Assembly (NCBI GenBank): GCA_049999725.1
Contig: JBNGIS010020607.1
Span: forward strand, 1 to 36,834
DNA length: 36,834 nucleotides
Source: Haplomitrium mnioides
Taxonomy: Eukaryota > Marchantiophyta > Haplomitriopsida > Calobryales
Direction: 5' to 3'
Shown: positions 11,435 to 22,985 of the stretch, in pieces
Numbering within the stretch: position 1 is the first letter of the stretch
Layout: every line of letters begins with the position of its first letter
Notes under the pieces: model-generated
Databases searched by the model: none
What the model was told of the DNA's origin: nothing
The model's input: only the letters and a program-made list of their open reading frames with translations
Position numbers and translations under genes: made by a program

Positions 11435-12694
11435 TTTTGTGTCGAATTTCATGTTTGACATGTGAGTAGCAAGTTTTGTTTTAGGGTCTATTTCTTTCTT
11501 CTAGTTAAAAGTAAAGTTTACCTTTTACTATTTTAGTTAAGGATGTCTTTCGTATGCTTTCTTAGATCACATTTTTTTTATCATGCCTATTCTTTGTTTG
11601 ACAAGTTGAAGTCCATCATTTTCTCCTTGAGGGAGTCATTCAAATGTTAGACATTTGAATAGTAAGTTATGTTTTAGGGTCTGTCTCTTTCAGACAATTA
11701 AGAGTTAAGTTTAGCTTTGATGTTTTAGCCAGACTATCATTTCTCATGCTTTCTTAACCCATATTCTTCCAGTCATGCATCTTCTTTGTTTGATAGGTTG
11801 AAGTTTATCATTTGCCCTTTGAGAAAATTGTTAGACATACTAAGTTATATTTTAAGGTATGTCTCTTTTTGACAATTAAGAGTTGTGTTTAGCTCTTAAT
11901 GTTCTAGCCAAGGCTGTTCTTTCTTGGGCTTTCTCATATCACATTCTTTCAGTCATGCATGTTTTTCATTTGACAAGTTGAAGTCTATCATTTCCTCTTT
12001 GAGGGAGTCATTCCAATGTTAGATTTTTGTAAAATAAGTTTGGTTACAGGGTTTGTCTCTTTCTAACAGCTAAGAGTTACTTTTGGTTTTTATTGTTTTA
12101 GTCAAGGATGTTCTTTCTCCTTTTTCAAGGCTGGTCTAGGTCTCTTTTATATTTTGTTACTTGCAATTGAGATGTGAAGCAACCAAATGGTTCAAGATTG
12201 ACAACAAAACACCACTTGAGAAGTTGTTATGCCTCCAATGCAACCTACAAGTCACAAAAGATGAGCACCATATTATCTTCTTATGCTTTAGAGGATGTGA
12301 GATATGGGGAAAGTATCATGGGCTATTTGTAGAATAGAATGGGATAGCTCAAAATTTTCTCAAATACCATGATCAACGATAGGTAGCATTCTTCTTTCGA
12401 GAACTCATCCTGCTTAAATCTCAAGAAAAGATAGCTTAGACATAGAGATATGCTATGATAAAGTGAGCATATGACTCACAAGTGGGCTTTCCCCCACTCA
12501 AATTATTTTTAGCTTTGAAATGTTTACCTTACTACCTTAGTTTTTTGCACTCGTCTGCACTCAATCCTTTTAGCCCTAAGGCTAGCTCGAGACTTTAAAT
12601 TCAATTCTATTCTATTCTATTGTTCTTTTCTATGCTTATACATGGAGCTCTTTCAATACTTATAAGGATATATAAAAATTTTGTGTTGAATTTC
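11435..12694 (+). mobile_element. Candidate 5'-truncated LINE inserted in copy A, with 16-bp direct repeats
   Basis: Relative to copy B, copy A has about 1.24 kb extra, flanked by TTTTGTGTCGAATTTC (11435-11450) and TTTTGTGTTGAATTTC (12679-12694), which match at 15 of 16 bases. Copy B has a single related site near 22355. Long, variable target duplications are typical of LINEs. The + strand at about 12170-12330 reads LLCLQCNLQV...DEHHIIFLC...IW, which resembles the C-x2-C...H...C zinc-binding end of LINE reverse transcriptases. The right end has ATTCT repeats (12604-12621) and a short A run (TATAAAAA) just before the second direct repeat, which could be a worn tail. No RT core is present, so the LINE call is tentative; the insertion itself is well supported. 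Confidence 0.5.
11452..12130. repeat. Four-copy tandem repeat of about 190 bp
   Basis: The landmark AAGTT(A/T)TGTTTTAGGG recurs at 11471, 11664, 11842 and (altered) 12036, giving spacings of 193, 178 and 194. Each unit also has a GTCTCTTTC...ACAATTAAGAGTT block, a TTTTAG(C/T)CA block and TTTGACAAGTTGAAGT. The units lie entirely within the segment that is absent from copy B. Confidence 0.8.
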
Positions 12695-13059
12695 AATACC
12701 ATGTTCCCAAGTTGTTTAATAACTTGTCATTGTAATGCATCAAGTGTCTCTTGAGTTTTCCTATCATTTTGTTGATTGTATGTTGCATTTTCCATTAGTT
12801 GGGAAATCAAAAGCTGTCATTTTTTTTCTTTATATTTTTCTTCAGATTCTTTGTACTCGTAGCATAGATGCTCCATCAACTTTTGTACATTAGAGTAGGT
12901 TAGGTAGAAGACCCAAGCTAGAACTATACTATCCAACTAGGATGTAGCAATGTGATGACCAATTATGAGACCAAGAACAAAAAAATTTGTAATGACACAT
13001 GAAACAAGAGGATATGGTGTCCATGCATAGAATGTAGAGGGATTTACAAAACTGGTCAA

Positions 13060-14395
13060 AAGAATGCTCTTAAGCACTTTGTATAGAACATGGTCATTAC
13101 CTTACGTGCCAAATGAGGGTTGGAGATGCAAAGAACTCTAGTAACAAGGAGTGGGCTTCAAAATACCTAAGCCATTATGGCCCTTGTGCATTGACAACTA
13201 CAAGCCTGAAACAAACAACCTCTAGTAGAAGTTGAGTAGCATGTTTGAGCATTGCTTGAAGAAACATTGGAGAGAAACCTTGAAAATGTGCTTGACTTTG
13301 TAGGTTTGGTTAGTGATGTGTTTAATTTTGATGAACTGTTGGAAGATACTCCATCCCATGCTATGAATTCTCCTCAAGAAGAACCTCCACTTGTTGATCA
13401 AGAGCCTCCAAGTAGTAGTTTGAAAGAGGGAATGAAACCCTTGTGGCCAAGTAGCAAGATGGATAGAACATCTTTCATTTTGTTTCTTTTAAACAATTAT
13501 CATATCCATGGCTTTTCAAAAAATGGAGTGAATATCTTGTTGACCTTGATGGGAGAATATGCATTACCAACAAAGCAAAAGCTCCCTAAAATTTGTATGC
13601 TACAAAGAAAATTTTGATGAAGCTTGATCGTGAGTACGAGAGAATCTGTGCTTGTGAGACTAGTCATGTGTTGTACAGAGGCAAATATGAAAGATACAAA
13701 GAACATCCACAGTGTGGGTAGCCAAAGATGAGGCAAGTAGGGGTATTACACCAACGTGCAAAGACCTTGAGGTGTTTTCCTATAATTCCAAGGCTCAAGA
13801 GGTTGTATGCCACTTCTGCCACTTTTTAATTGATAACTTGGCATCATGAAAATTGTCTATCACATTTCATATTCAAATGCATGGAAGCATGTGGATACAA
13901 TAATTGATCATTTGTTTCTATTAGAGCCAAGGAATTTCCACTTGGGGTTGGCCCTTGATGAGGTGAATCCTTTTGGGAATAGTTCAATGTCATGGTCTAC
14001 TTAGCCTATCCTTTTGTTGAACTACAATTTGCCTCTTTGACTTATTACAAAGAAATGTTTTGTGATGCTAGCTATATTGATTCTTGGGCCTCATTTAGTA
14101 ATATAAAAAACCTAGATGTATACTTGGGTCCATTGTTAGATGAGCTTATGAACAGAAGGAGTCAACTTCTTTGATGTGTTGAAGCGTTCTAGTCTATACC
14201 AACATTTTGAGTTGAAGGCAATGATACTATAGACAATCAATGACTATCTTGCATATTGATTGATATCTAGCCAACAATACTCTAGCTACAAAGGTTGTGT
14301 GATTTGTGGTCTAAATTGTATGCCACATAGATTGAATCACATGAACAAATTGGAGTACATTGGGTATCAATGTCCAATAAGCATCATAGTCATCA
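13060..14395 (+). pseudogene. TNP2-like CACTA transposase, N-terminal and core part, broken (copy A)
   Basis: TNP2/TNPD cuts and joins CACTA ends. Blocks in order: EETLERNLENVLDFVGL (13252), an ILFLLNNYHIHGFSKNG-type block, then after a frameshift a zinc-ribbon-like segment CACETSHVLYRGKYERY...QCG (13640-13720), RCFPIIPRLKRLYAT (about 13770-13815), EPRNFHLGLALDEVNPFG (13924-13977), LNYNLPL (about 14017-14037), LDVYLGPLLDELM (about 14121-14160) and TINDYLAY-like sequence (about 14235-14256). The Asp at 13957-13959, in the position of the DG of the common LGLA-DG-NPFG motif, is probably a catalytic residue and is retained. Stops at 13615, 14002 and 14038 plus several frameshifts make it non-functional. 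The piece between the core and DUF4218, present in copy B, is deleted here near 14395. Confidence 0.82.
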
Positions 14396-14920
14396 CTTCA
14401 TCTAGGTGTCAATAAACAATGTAGAGTGAGACATATATGCAAAGGTCTAGGACCTTTCAACATAAGAAAAATTGATGATGGATGTTGCATTTTCTCTTTG
14501 TGTGCTAGAAATCTATTTTCCACTAAACTTCTTTGATTTGATGATGCATTCAATGATTCATTTCGTAGGCGACCAAGAATTGTGTGGTATAGTTTCAATC
14601 TGATTAATGTATCTTTTAGAGAGGAATTCGAAGGTGTTGAAGGGATACGTACGAAACAATCCATGTCTAGAAGCCTCAATAGCCCAAGGGTATCTATTAG
14701 AAGAGTCACTGAGATTTCTTTTGTAGTACATGATTGACATAAAGGGACTAGAGAAAAGAATATAGGAGTTGGAGGAGGATCCTTGTGTTTTTGGTAATGT
14801 CTTTAAAGGATATGGGAAGGAAATTATGTTGTAGTGGGCTGAAATTACGTCTATGCATCATTATGTATTAGTGAATGAACATAGAATGGCACCATAGTGC
14901 AAGTATGTGAGATTATTTTC
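14395..14920 (+). pseudogene. DUF4218-like region of CACTA copy A
   Basis: The frame reads LMMDVAFSLCVLEIYFPLNF, then FDLMMHSMIHFVGDQELCG, then LERNSKVLKGYVRNN and LEASIAQGYLLEESLRFLL. This is the recognisable skeleton of DUF4218: a cysteine and ER-FP motif, H-MIHL, ER-LK-YVRN, and A-SIA-GYL-EE. A trailing MHHYVLVNEHRMAP (about 14853-14894) fits the H-YVL-N block that follows DUF4218 in CACTA proteins. Several in-frame stops interrupt it (for example TAG at 14895). In plants this domain is found mostly in En/Spm-type transposon proteins; its exact role is unknown. Confidence 0.75.
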
Positions 14921-15329
14921 TTTTCCATATGGATTGAATGCATATGTTGCTACTTTTTGTTTGTTTTCATAAAAAAATTATAATGATGTTGTTGAAGCAA
15001 TTAGCAAAAGAAAAACTGACTTTCAAAATGAGTGGATGATGAATTTTCCTAATAAAAGATGGCTTATCTCTCTCCATGTTGATTGTGTAGAATTGATGTA
15101 TTTTTTGAATGGTTTCCCTCTATAACTAGGTCTCACATGTTTGAGATTGAATATGAGTATTCTATCTTGCTTGCATATTGTCTACCACCTAGTTTGAAGG
15201 TCATTTGGTGCAAGGAATGTAGGCTCCTAAACATAATTGAAGGGTTGTTTTTGGATTGTGAGCATTCTCTGACTATGATCAAGTGGATTTAGCATTTTTG
15301 ATTCTTGGATGGCTTTGACATTCATATAG

Positions 15330-15615
15330 AAAAGAGTCAACATGATAGGTGCCACACTCTTGAAATTGGTTAAGTATGTTGGTGTGTTAACAAACATGTC
15401 ACACTAAATTATAGGAGTTTGGCAAATAGAGTAGTGTTTTTCAAGGGTAGATGGGCACATCCATCTTGGTCTTATAAGTCTTCAGCCTAAATGAAGTATT
15501 CAGAGTCTAGTATGTGGCAAGTAAATTTTTTGAAGGAATTGAGTTCCTCAAAGAAGATGGATTATGTGCTTCCAAAGCAAGTAGATCAAATTTTTTTCAT
15601 CCCAATGAGGTAGGG
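15330..15615 (+). pseudogene. DUF4216-like region of CACTA copy A
   Basis: One frame gives TLNYRSLANRVVFFKGRW followed by HPSWSYKSS, then MWQVNFLKELSSSKKMDYV and LPKQVDQIFFIPM, with stops between. This parallels the DUF4216 pattern of a hydrophobic LDY...VVLF-C-W block, a vN-r block and a pFVLA-Q--QVFYv block. Its place after DUF4218 is as expected in CACTA transposase genes. No relative of this block remains in copy B, which stops earlier. The assignment is by motif pattern only. Confidence 0.55.
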
Positions 15616-18600
15616 ATTTCATGGAGACTAATCCATCACAAATAATCTAGGTCTACAAAAGGTTTTGGATGATTATGTGGAAGATTACTACCACAAATGC
15701 ATGGAAAAAAACGTGACATTACATGTCCACCTAGCAAAAGCCTATAAGATTGATGTGCGACCTACAGTAAATGGTAGCCCTCTAAATGTTGGGCCTTTAA
15801 GGAGATCTAAAAGTTAGGCATGCAAGTTGAGGAATGTATGATTGGGTTAACTAATTTGGATGATACTAAAGAAAATTATGCTCTTGTAATATGTGCAAGC
15901 AACCTTAAAGAATCTTCAAAGGAACACACCTTAGGATAATTACTGCATATGAGCAAGTAAGAAATGGCAACATAGCATGCAACTAGAGGGTGCTAGAAAA
16001 GATTCTTGGACGTCAATTAGCTAGCAAATGGGTATATTGCATTTCTAGACAACAAGAGTTTTCAATGTACAACAAGATCTACCATTTATTTGTTTTTATG
16101 GTTAGTTTTACTATCCACATCTTCATAACTATATTGTTAGTGTTCGTTGTTCATTTAAATATCTTGGATTGTTGAAGTTGTTAAACTTCATCAACTTACT
16201 TGTATAGCAACTTCAATAGGAAACCTCTTGTGAAAATGAGAAAAAAATTCTCAATTGCCAAAGCTAGTGGGATAAAGCCACTAAAATGAAGGTGAAGGTT
16301 GCCCTAACTTCACAAAATAGCAAATCAATGTGCACTTTAGCCAACTTCTCCTCTAACTTTACCTCCTCTCATGGCTATATCTATGGTTAAGATCCAGAAG
16401 AAACATCACAAATAAGGCAAGCGCGATTTTTTGTGATGCTTTCCCCTTCAAGTGAAATAGTCTAGTGCTTGAAAGACCCAACTACTAGCATGTTGTATGA
16501 ACGTGAATACTATGAATCATCTTCTTCTTTAATTTACTTACAATTGCTCTTATTTTAGATGATTATAATTTTTATTAATACTTTGTCATCTCGCAATGTA
16601 GTAAGTGGAAGTGTTTGTGATGGGACTACAAGGAGCAACAATTTGCAAGAGTCAATTCCATGCTCTGCAACTATAAGTATAATCAATGATTGGATGTGTG
16701 ACATGCTTTGTTGTACTCTATTGAGTAATTAAATACAGTAGTGATGTTGAATAATTTATATGTTGTGATATAGAGGTTGTGCATATAGAAGCAACGCAGA
16801 CAATACCACCAAGCCATGAAAACATTTGGTGTTTCTTATAAAGAACGTTGATCGCAAGGTCATTTGGCCAAGTCTATTTCGGTATCAACTAGCAATGTCT
16901 TTTGTATTTTAACAGTTTGTGTGTAGTTGGAGTGATGTTGAGCATGTACTTGTTTTGGCTCCTTGTAGATTTTTTATGATGATGTTAGTGATTATGATCC
17001 CAACAAGTGGTATTGCTTGGAAGAACTTACACCCAATGTCTTGAGATGTTTGGACATACCAGAGCTTGCATAGAGCAAACAAGACCCTTTAGTGTTGCCT
17101 ACACTGTGGGCTATAATGGCAACTGATTGGGAATATGTTGGTGGTGAATGTTGCATGAAAAAGTTTGATATTAATTGTCGTAGTTTTTTTAAAAAGAGAA
17201 CGCCATAAGATGCACATATTTTGGTAGAAGATCTACAAGTGTGATAGAGGCAAGCTTGGACTACTGCATTTGGAAACTCAAAAGATCATGAGTTCAGAAC
17301 ACTTCACTGTTTGGTAGAGGAGGTGTTTTGACAACAACAAAGCAAAATGTTTGTGCTTTTCATTTATACGATTTTATCCTTTAAATCTATTCATGTGTGA
17401 TTTTCCATGTGTGAACATAGAAGAAAACCTTTGGGCAAGCCCAAACATCTCTAGAATTAGAAGTCATCTTGATACTCAAGGTTTGCTCCCAAAGATGCAG
17501 GTTAGCTCATCATTGGGAACTACCCCGCATCAACATGGCAACTTTGTTGGGATAACATCAATTGTATGTACTCCTCTCCATGTGTTTTCATTCCTTGATG
17601 ATTTGAATATTTCTAGAAATGTTAGAAACTTAGCACAAAGCTTGTTGTGGACGTGCTATCAAGAACTAATGAGACTAGAATGTATGAATAACTTGAAACT
17701 TTGCCTCAATTTACTAATGTTGTACATTTTTTTTATTTGAATATGTAGACACTAAGATATCATGACACTTGGAACATCACAGGTGCTAGATTTGAAAAGT
17801 TGAAACAAAGTATTTTGGACCTTAAGTCATTAGTGAATGCATTTATTTCACATTCAATGGAGAGGAATGAACTAATTAGTAATGCTATGATGCTTCATGT
17901 AGCAGTGTGTATAGATGACACAATAGTGGAGTCTATTGCAGGTAGTAATAGAAAGAGATCTCTAACTTTCTTTAATGTTTGTAGAAGTAAACATGTGCTC
18001 TAAATCAGAAGTTATATTTTCTAATGTAACCTTGTTTTCATATTTTTGCATCATCACTTTTGGTAATATGACTCCAATTTGCATTGAATATGACAATTTG
18101 TTTAGGAGAGTCTCTTGTGTTGGTAGAAAAAAATAACTTTTGAAGAAGAAACCCCAAAGCCAATTAATTTTGGTCATTTTTGTTGTTAAAGAGGAAAGAA
18201 AATAAATCAAAAATAGCCATTACGTCAGAGTATGATAAGGATCAAGGTCCATCATCTTTAAACCTAACTGCAAAAACATCCATGCTTTTAAATTTGAGAA
18301 ATGTTTTGTGTGGTAACATAGCTAAAATGTTATTCTTGTTTGTCCTAATATCTTTGTTTTCCTCCTTTGTCATAGTTTGCAAAGGTTGATGTAGTAAACC
18401 TTTGAAATGCAGTGGATCTTTCCACTATAGCAATAAGGCAAGTAATATGCTTGCTAAACATTGATGTGCACCATTGTGTTCCCATCATCGTCCCATTTGT
18501 CCAAGTATGCATAGAGAAAGTATTTTCACGAGAAATACCATTGTGAGTTGCAAATGATGAGCTAAAAATTTTGGCTAATGTGAAAGGGGTGAATGTATTA

Positions 18601-19480
18601 TGAAACTTTAGGCTATTCAAGAAGATTAATTGATATTGCTAATTCTAGAATCACTAATTCTAGGTTTCACAATAAGACTAAGTGGACTAAATGCTTTGAG
18701 CAATTCGAGTTCCCAAAAAGATTTATTGACACTCTAATTGACTATTAGCAGAATTTAGAATAACTCTTTGCATCATTTCTAAGACTTGTATTTGAGACTT
18801 AAAATTAGTAATCACATCAATCAAGATATCAAAAAAAATAATATTAGAACAAGGTTTGAAACATTTTTTTCTTAAATTCCATAGCCCATATGTCGAGTTC
18901 CTTGCACATATTCTTGAGCTAGTGTAACATGTTAGTATCTACCTTTGAGCTCCCATGCCCCAAGCATGGTTTTATTTCTTGAACTTTTTTGGATTTCCTG
19001 TACCAAAAACAAGATGTTTGTCTTGGGCTTGTTGACTTCCATATCAGACTTGGGATGAAGTAGGATGCATATTTGTGTTAAGCAAGAAGAGATATCATTG
19101 TTTTGTTTTGCACCAATCAAATGCTAAGAGGTGAGGGTGTGTGTGTGTGTGTGTGCTCTATAGATAGTGTTGATTGTGATGCTAGCATAATTGTAGGGTG
19201 TTTTTGGAGACCTGTTTGTACATTGTCAAAAGAGGTGTGCAAATGGGAGTTTTCAGAGAAAACCCTAGCTTTGAGATCAATGCGAGAATGTCTATTGCAA
19301 GGAGGAATCAATTGAAGATTTCAATTTTTTTTTGGCTATGTCATCACATTTTAGAAAATAAAATCTATTACTACATTTTCAAATATTATGTATTATCATA
19401 TTTTTAAATAAAGACTAATTTTCTTTGTAAGTACAAAGTTTACTAATTTAATTGGAAAAAATCCCACTATATTTCTATGT
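15616..19480. other. Unassigned 3' half of copy A, with possible decayed coding
   Basis: No family recognised. Coding-like stretches on the + strand include about 17003-17330 (DYDPNKWYCLEELTPNVLRC, later WAIMATDWEYVGGECCMKKF) and 17351-18003 (two open frames of 129 and 67 codons that could be pieces of one protein). They follow the transposase gene on the same strand, so they might be the C-terminal part of TNP2/TNPD or a second element protein, but no diagnostic motif is seen. A minus-strand frame at 18345-18620 also looks protein-like and is unassigned. The rest is AT-rich without visible structure. Confidence 0.4.
19137..19155. repeat. (GT)n microsatellite
   Basis: An uninterrupted GT dinucleotide run of about nine and a half units follows GTGAGG. 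Confidence 0.95.
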
Positions 19481-20319
19481 GACGGGCAAGCCAAGAGAAT
19501 AAAATGACTTGCAATTACTCATTCATTTTTGCAATGTCTATAATGACCAGCATGCCAAACCACATGTCATAAGTTGATGGTGTGCCCGATTAAGTAACTT
19601 CCATCAGCCATTACCACAATCATTAAAACCATCCTAAATGACAACCAATTTGACTACACCAATGACCCACCTCACTTAGTCACTTTTGGACATGTCCAAA
19701 ATGATGTGCACAAATTTTTCAATAGGACTCGTGTCAGTCTTTAATTTGTTCTCAAAATGACACATGTCAACACGTCTTTTGGCAATCTTTATGCCACATG
19801 CACTTTCTTCATTATTTCTCAAGATAACACGTGGTAGATGCACATTGGTCTTTGGAATGCAATATGTCAGTTTTCCATTGCATCATACATCTTGTCATTT
19901 TAGTCATGTCCTAAATAACCACAAATTGGGATTCAAAGAATGACATGTGTCATTATATCATTAGATGTCATTTAAGACGACGTCTTACATGACCAAAATT
20001 TGATATTTAATATGGCATCTCATGTCACTTGATCATTGGTTAGGATTGTCGTCAATGACTATTGATGGTGAAATTGCGTCGCCATCGACAATGAGATTTT
20101 GTGGTCATTTTGGAGATACGATTATTTTGGAAACCACGTCATTTCTAACATTTCAAAATGACCAATGATGCTTTTTGTCATTGTTCAATATGTCAGTGAT
20201 GCAAGTGTCCTATATTACACATTTGGTAAGATGTAGAATTTTTGATCATTTATTGGTTAAAATGACTCAATTTCTGGTTATTAGTCTTGTCATTTGGAAC
20301 ACCTATTTCTTCTAGTAGT
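19480..20319. repeat. Right subterminal repeat region and terminus of CACTA copy A
   Basis: At least fifteen GTCATTT/AAATGAC variants occur in about 840 bp in both orientations (for example near 19502, 19634, 19756, 19891, 19938, 19969, 20104, 20139, 20157, 20262 and 20289). The outermost bases read TTTCTTCTAGTAGT, followed by T instead of the expected G. Subterminal arrays of short repeats are the hallmark of En/Spm elements, where they recruit the transposition proteins; binding here is inferred. An ATTGTCG...CGACAAT inverted pair lies at about 20046-20092. Confidence 0.72.
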
Positions 20320-22985
20320 TTCCATTGAGAGGGTATGTGGGAAGTGGTCTGAGGCTCTTTAGAGTTCCATTGAGAGAGCAAAGTCTAGTTAGATGATTTT
20401 GAGAATATGTTCAAAGTTCCATCGAGAGAGCAGAACTTGGTCAAGCGATTTTGAAAAAATACTCTTTGTTACAAATATTTTGCTATCTTCTGCCTTTGCG
20501 TGTGCTCTGATTCAATCATTTCCCATGGTGACATGAGAACCAAGGTTTGGGCACGTTATGGCCGTTGAGCTGGTTTTCAAGGAGGTACTCTTGGATCAGA
20601 TGGAGTATCTTTTGAGGAGCCTTTGGTAGCACAAAGGAGTTGATTGCAAGCACAATCAAAGACAAAGATTATTGTAGGGATGGGAGTGGAATAGGCTTTT
20701 TTTTAGTGTGTTGTGATTGCAAGTGTTTTGTGTATAGAGAGAAGAATGATGAGTGGATGTCCTTTCATGTACCCCATTTGCAATAAAGTGAAGGATGTAT
20801 TCTATGACAAAGTAGAGCACGAGAACTTTTTCTGTGGAGAATTCAGACCATAACTATGATTCAAATGTTTTGATTGAGGTTTGTAGTAGAGAATACTTGG
20901 TCTCAATGAGTGGTTTCTGTGCAAGAAAAATTTAGTGGAAACAAATCCCCTCTACGATGTGTTGTTTGCTCAAGAGTCTTACGGGTTCTCGCTTTCTCCT
21001 CATAGTTTTCTAGGGCTTCTCTTCATCTTTGTTAGTTGCTAGAGTTGTGTTATCCTTGTCCTAATTGTATTTACATACAATGCTTCAACAAAAGAATCGA
21101 CATCCCTTTGTTGTGTTCTCATGCAAAATTTGGCACTACTATGGTTTTTTAGAGAACCTTCTTCCTCTAGTAGCCTTGCCTCTATTCTCTTTAGGGTGCA
21201 CATATAAGAGGGTATCACATCTCGTTTTTTAGCATTAAGAATAGAAATTGAAGATAAATCCAAGGTTGCATTAGAAGTTCTAGCCCCCTATGGGCACCTT
21301 TTCCACCTTTGACTAGAATCTATACTCTATTTGCTAGTAGGAAAGCATATGTTTGTAAAGACCATACTCAATCTCACATTGAGTTCCATTTCATAAGTTT
21401 ATATTTCTTTGAGCCTTTCTACATGTTGAGCTTGCCATTCCCTAAAGCGACTCTTAGCCTCTTCATTTGCATTTAGATGTCCGTAGAGATTCGTTGCAAA
21501 TGTCTCTTCATATAGTGATGCCTTTGTGTTTGGATTTTGTTGTGCAAGCCTTTGGCAAACACTTTGGTTAGAAAACCCTTGCTAAAAGGTCAAGTCACTA
21601 GGCAAGATGGTCATTAAGTATGGACATTTTCATCTTTTTACTCTGTTTGACTTGCAATAATTTTTTCAACTCAAACAAGTTTCTTTCTCCTAACAATAAG
21701 AACATCCTTGTTGCTTTCTTTTGTAAGCATTCTTTCTGTTATCCTAAGCTCTTATTAATCATGTGGGTTTGGCTTTGTAGGGTTTTCCACATCCTATCTT
21801 TCAAGGATACTCTTTTTGGTTTTTCAACATTTTTTTAATATTCAATGAGAGTTGTTGAGCATGGTCAAAGTGTTGACAAAAGTTAGGTTTAAGGCAACAA
21901 ATCAGTTTGGTGAAGATCTCTACCATATTTGGTTAGGAACCTCTTTATTGAGAATTGGATTGGCTAGTTCTTGCAAGGATTTGTTGTTGTTGTTTGTTTC
22001 TATACTCTCATTGTAGGTTTTTTTTTTTAATTTCAAGCATATGCTGGAATCTAGGTTGAATGCAAATTCTATGAAGAGATTAGAGGGTCCTATGATAGAA
22101 GACATGTAGCAAGTTCTATCCAAGAAGGTTACATTGCCTAATGAACCTTTGACCTTGCATGACAATCAAGATGCCCAAATTGTAAGTGCTCTTGGTGTCA
22201 TAGAGTGTTAGGCATCATTTCGATTTGAGTTTCCTTGCTACCTTTGGAATGTTGTATAAATTCAATACAAATATTGATTAGACTTGGTGCAAGAAATGAG
22301 TGATTTAGAAATATATGAAGGCTATTGGATTGATTTACTCACTTTGTGCAAACTTTTGTGTCAAATTTTATTTCGTTGCTCTCAAGTTGTTTAATAACTT
22401 GTATTTTTGGTGCAACAAGAGTCTTTAAAGTTTTTCCTATCTGTTTATTGGTTGCATATTGCATTTTTCGTTAGTCAGGAAATCAAAAACTAAGATATGT
22501 TTAAACAACCATATGCATTTTGTTATTTTTTTCTTCAGATTGGGTTCTCCACTCTTTGCACTTGCATTGCTTTTGCTCATCGTGTGTGCAAATAAGTTTT
22601 CCTGGTGTGAAGTGGCTTTCTCTTTCTGTTTTTTTATCAATGAATATCTCCTTCTCCTATTATATTCTATTTTTTTGCTTTTATGCAAGCAAGAAGGTAA
22701 TTGAAGACTGGAGGATTGAATATCACTTGATGAGTGGTTGATGCAAAGCAAATGTGTATTTTATTTGTATCTATAAAAATAAGTGTCATTATAACTTTTA
22801 TATGCAATTTCGCTTCATTTTTTAATATAGTCTATGACAAAACATTAAGTAACATAGAACTCTTATTTGTACTCATAGTATGAAACTTTTCTATGTCAAA
22901 GTAGGTTGGGTAAAAGACCAAAGCTAGGACTATTCCATGCAACTAAAATGCACGGTATGTGCATAGAATGCAAAGGAATTTACAA
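20320..22985. other. Non-coding leader of copy B
   Basis: This 2.7-kb stretch has no convincing coding sequence. It aligns by eye with copy A 10375-13060, with B longer in the 20870-21250 and 21490-22050 parts. Poly-T runs occur at 22018 and 21830. The open frames on either strand here are short and not shared with copy A. Confidence 0.5.

Larger units (their letters stand above)
7663..20319 (+). mobile_element. Large En/Spm-type (CACTA) DNA transposon, copy A
   Basis: Three signs support this. First, broken TNP2 transposase, DUF4218-like and DUF4216-like blocks lie in the standard CACTA order on the + strand. Second, both edges are dense in GTCATTT/AAATGAC motifs in both orientations, as expected for subterminal transposase-binding arrays. 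Third, the right edge reads TTCTTCTAGTAGT, the complement of a plant CACTA terminus of the CACTACTAGAA type, with the final base changed. The left end is less sure: ACTGCTA at 7664 sits exactly where the 92-bp array stops, but it matches the right end only loosely, and I see no matching 3-bp target duplication. About 12.7 kb would be normal for an autonomous CACTA element. It contains a LINE-like insertion and many stops, so it is inactive. Confidence 0.75.

Noticed and set aside
18345-18620. Minus-strand 91-codon frame with fairly normal amino-acid use
   Set aside because: No motif recognised, no partner exon, and it lies inside a decayed transposon. Left as unassigned.
22437-22751. Overlapping open frames on both strands near 22.5 kb
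   Set aside because: They lie in the non-coding leader of copy B, are low in complexity, and are absent as frames in the corresponding part of copy A.
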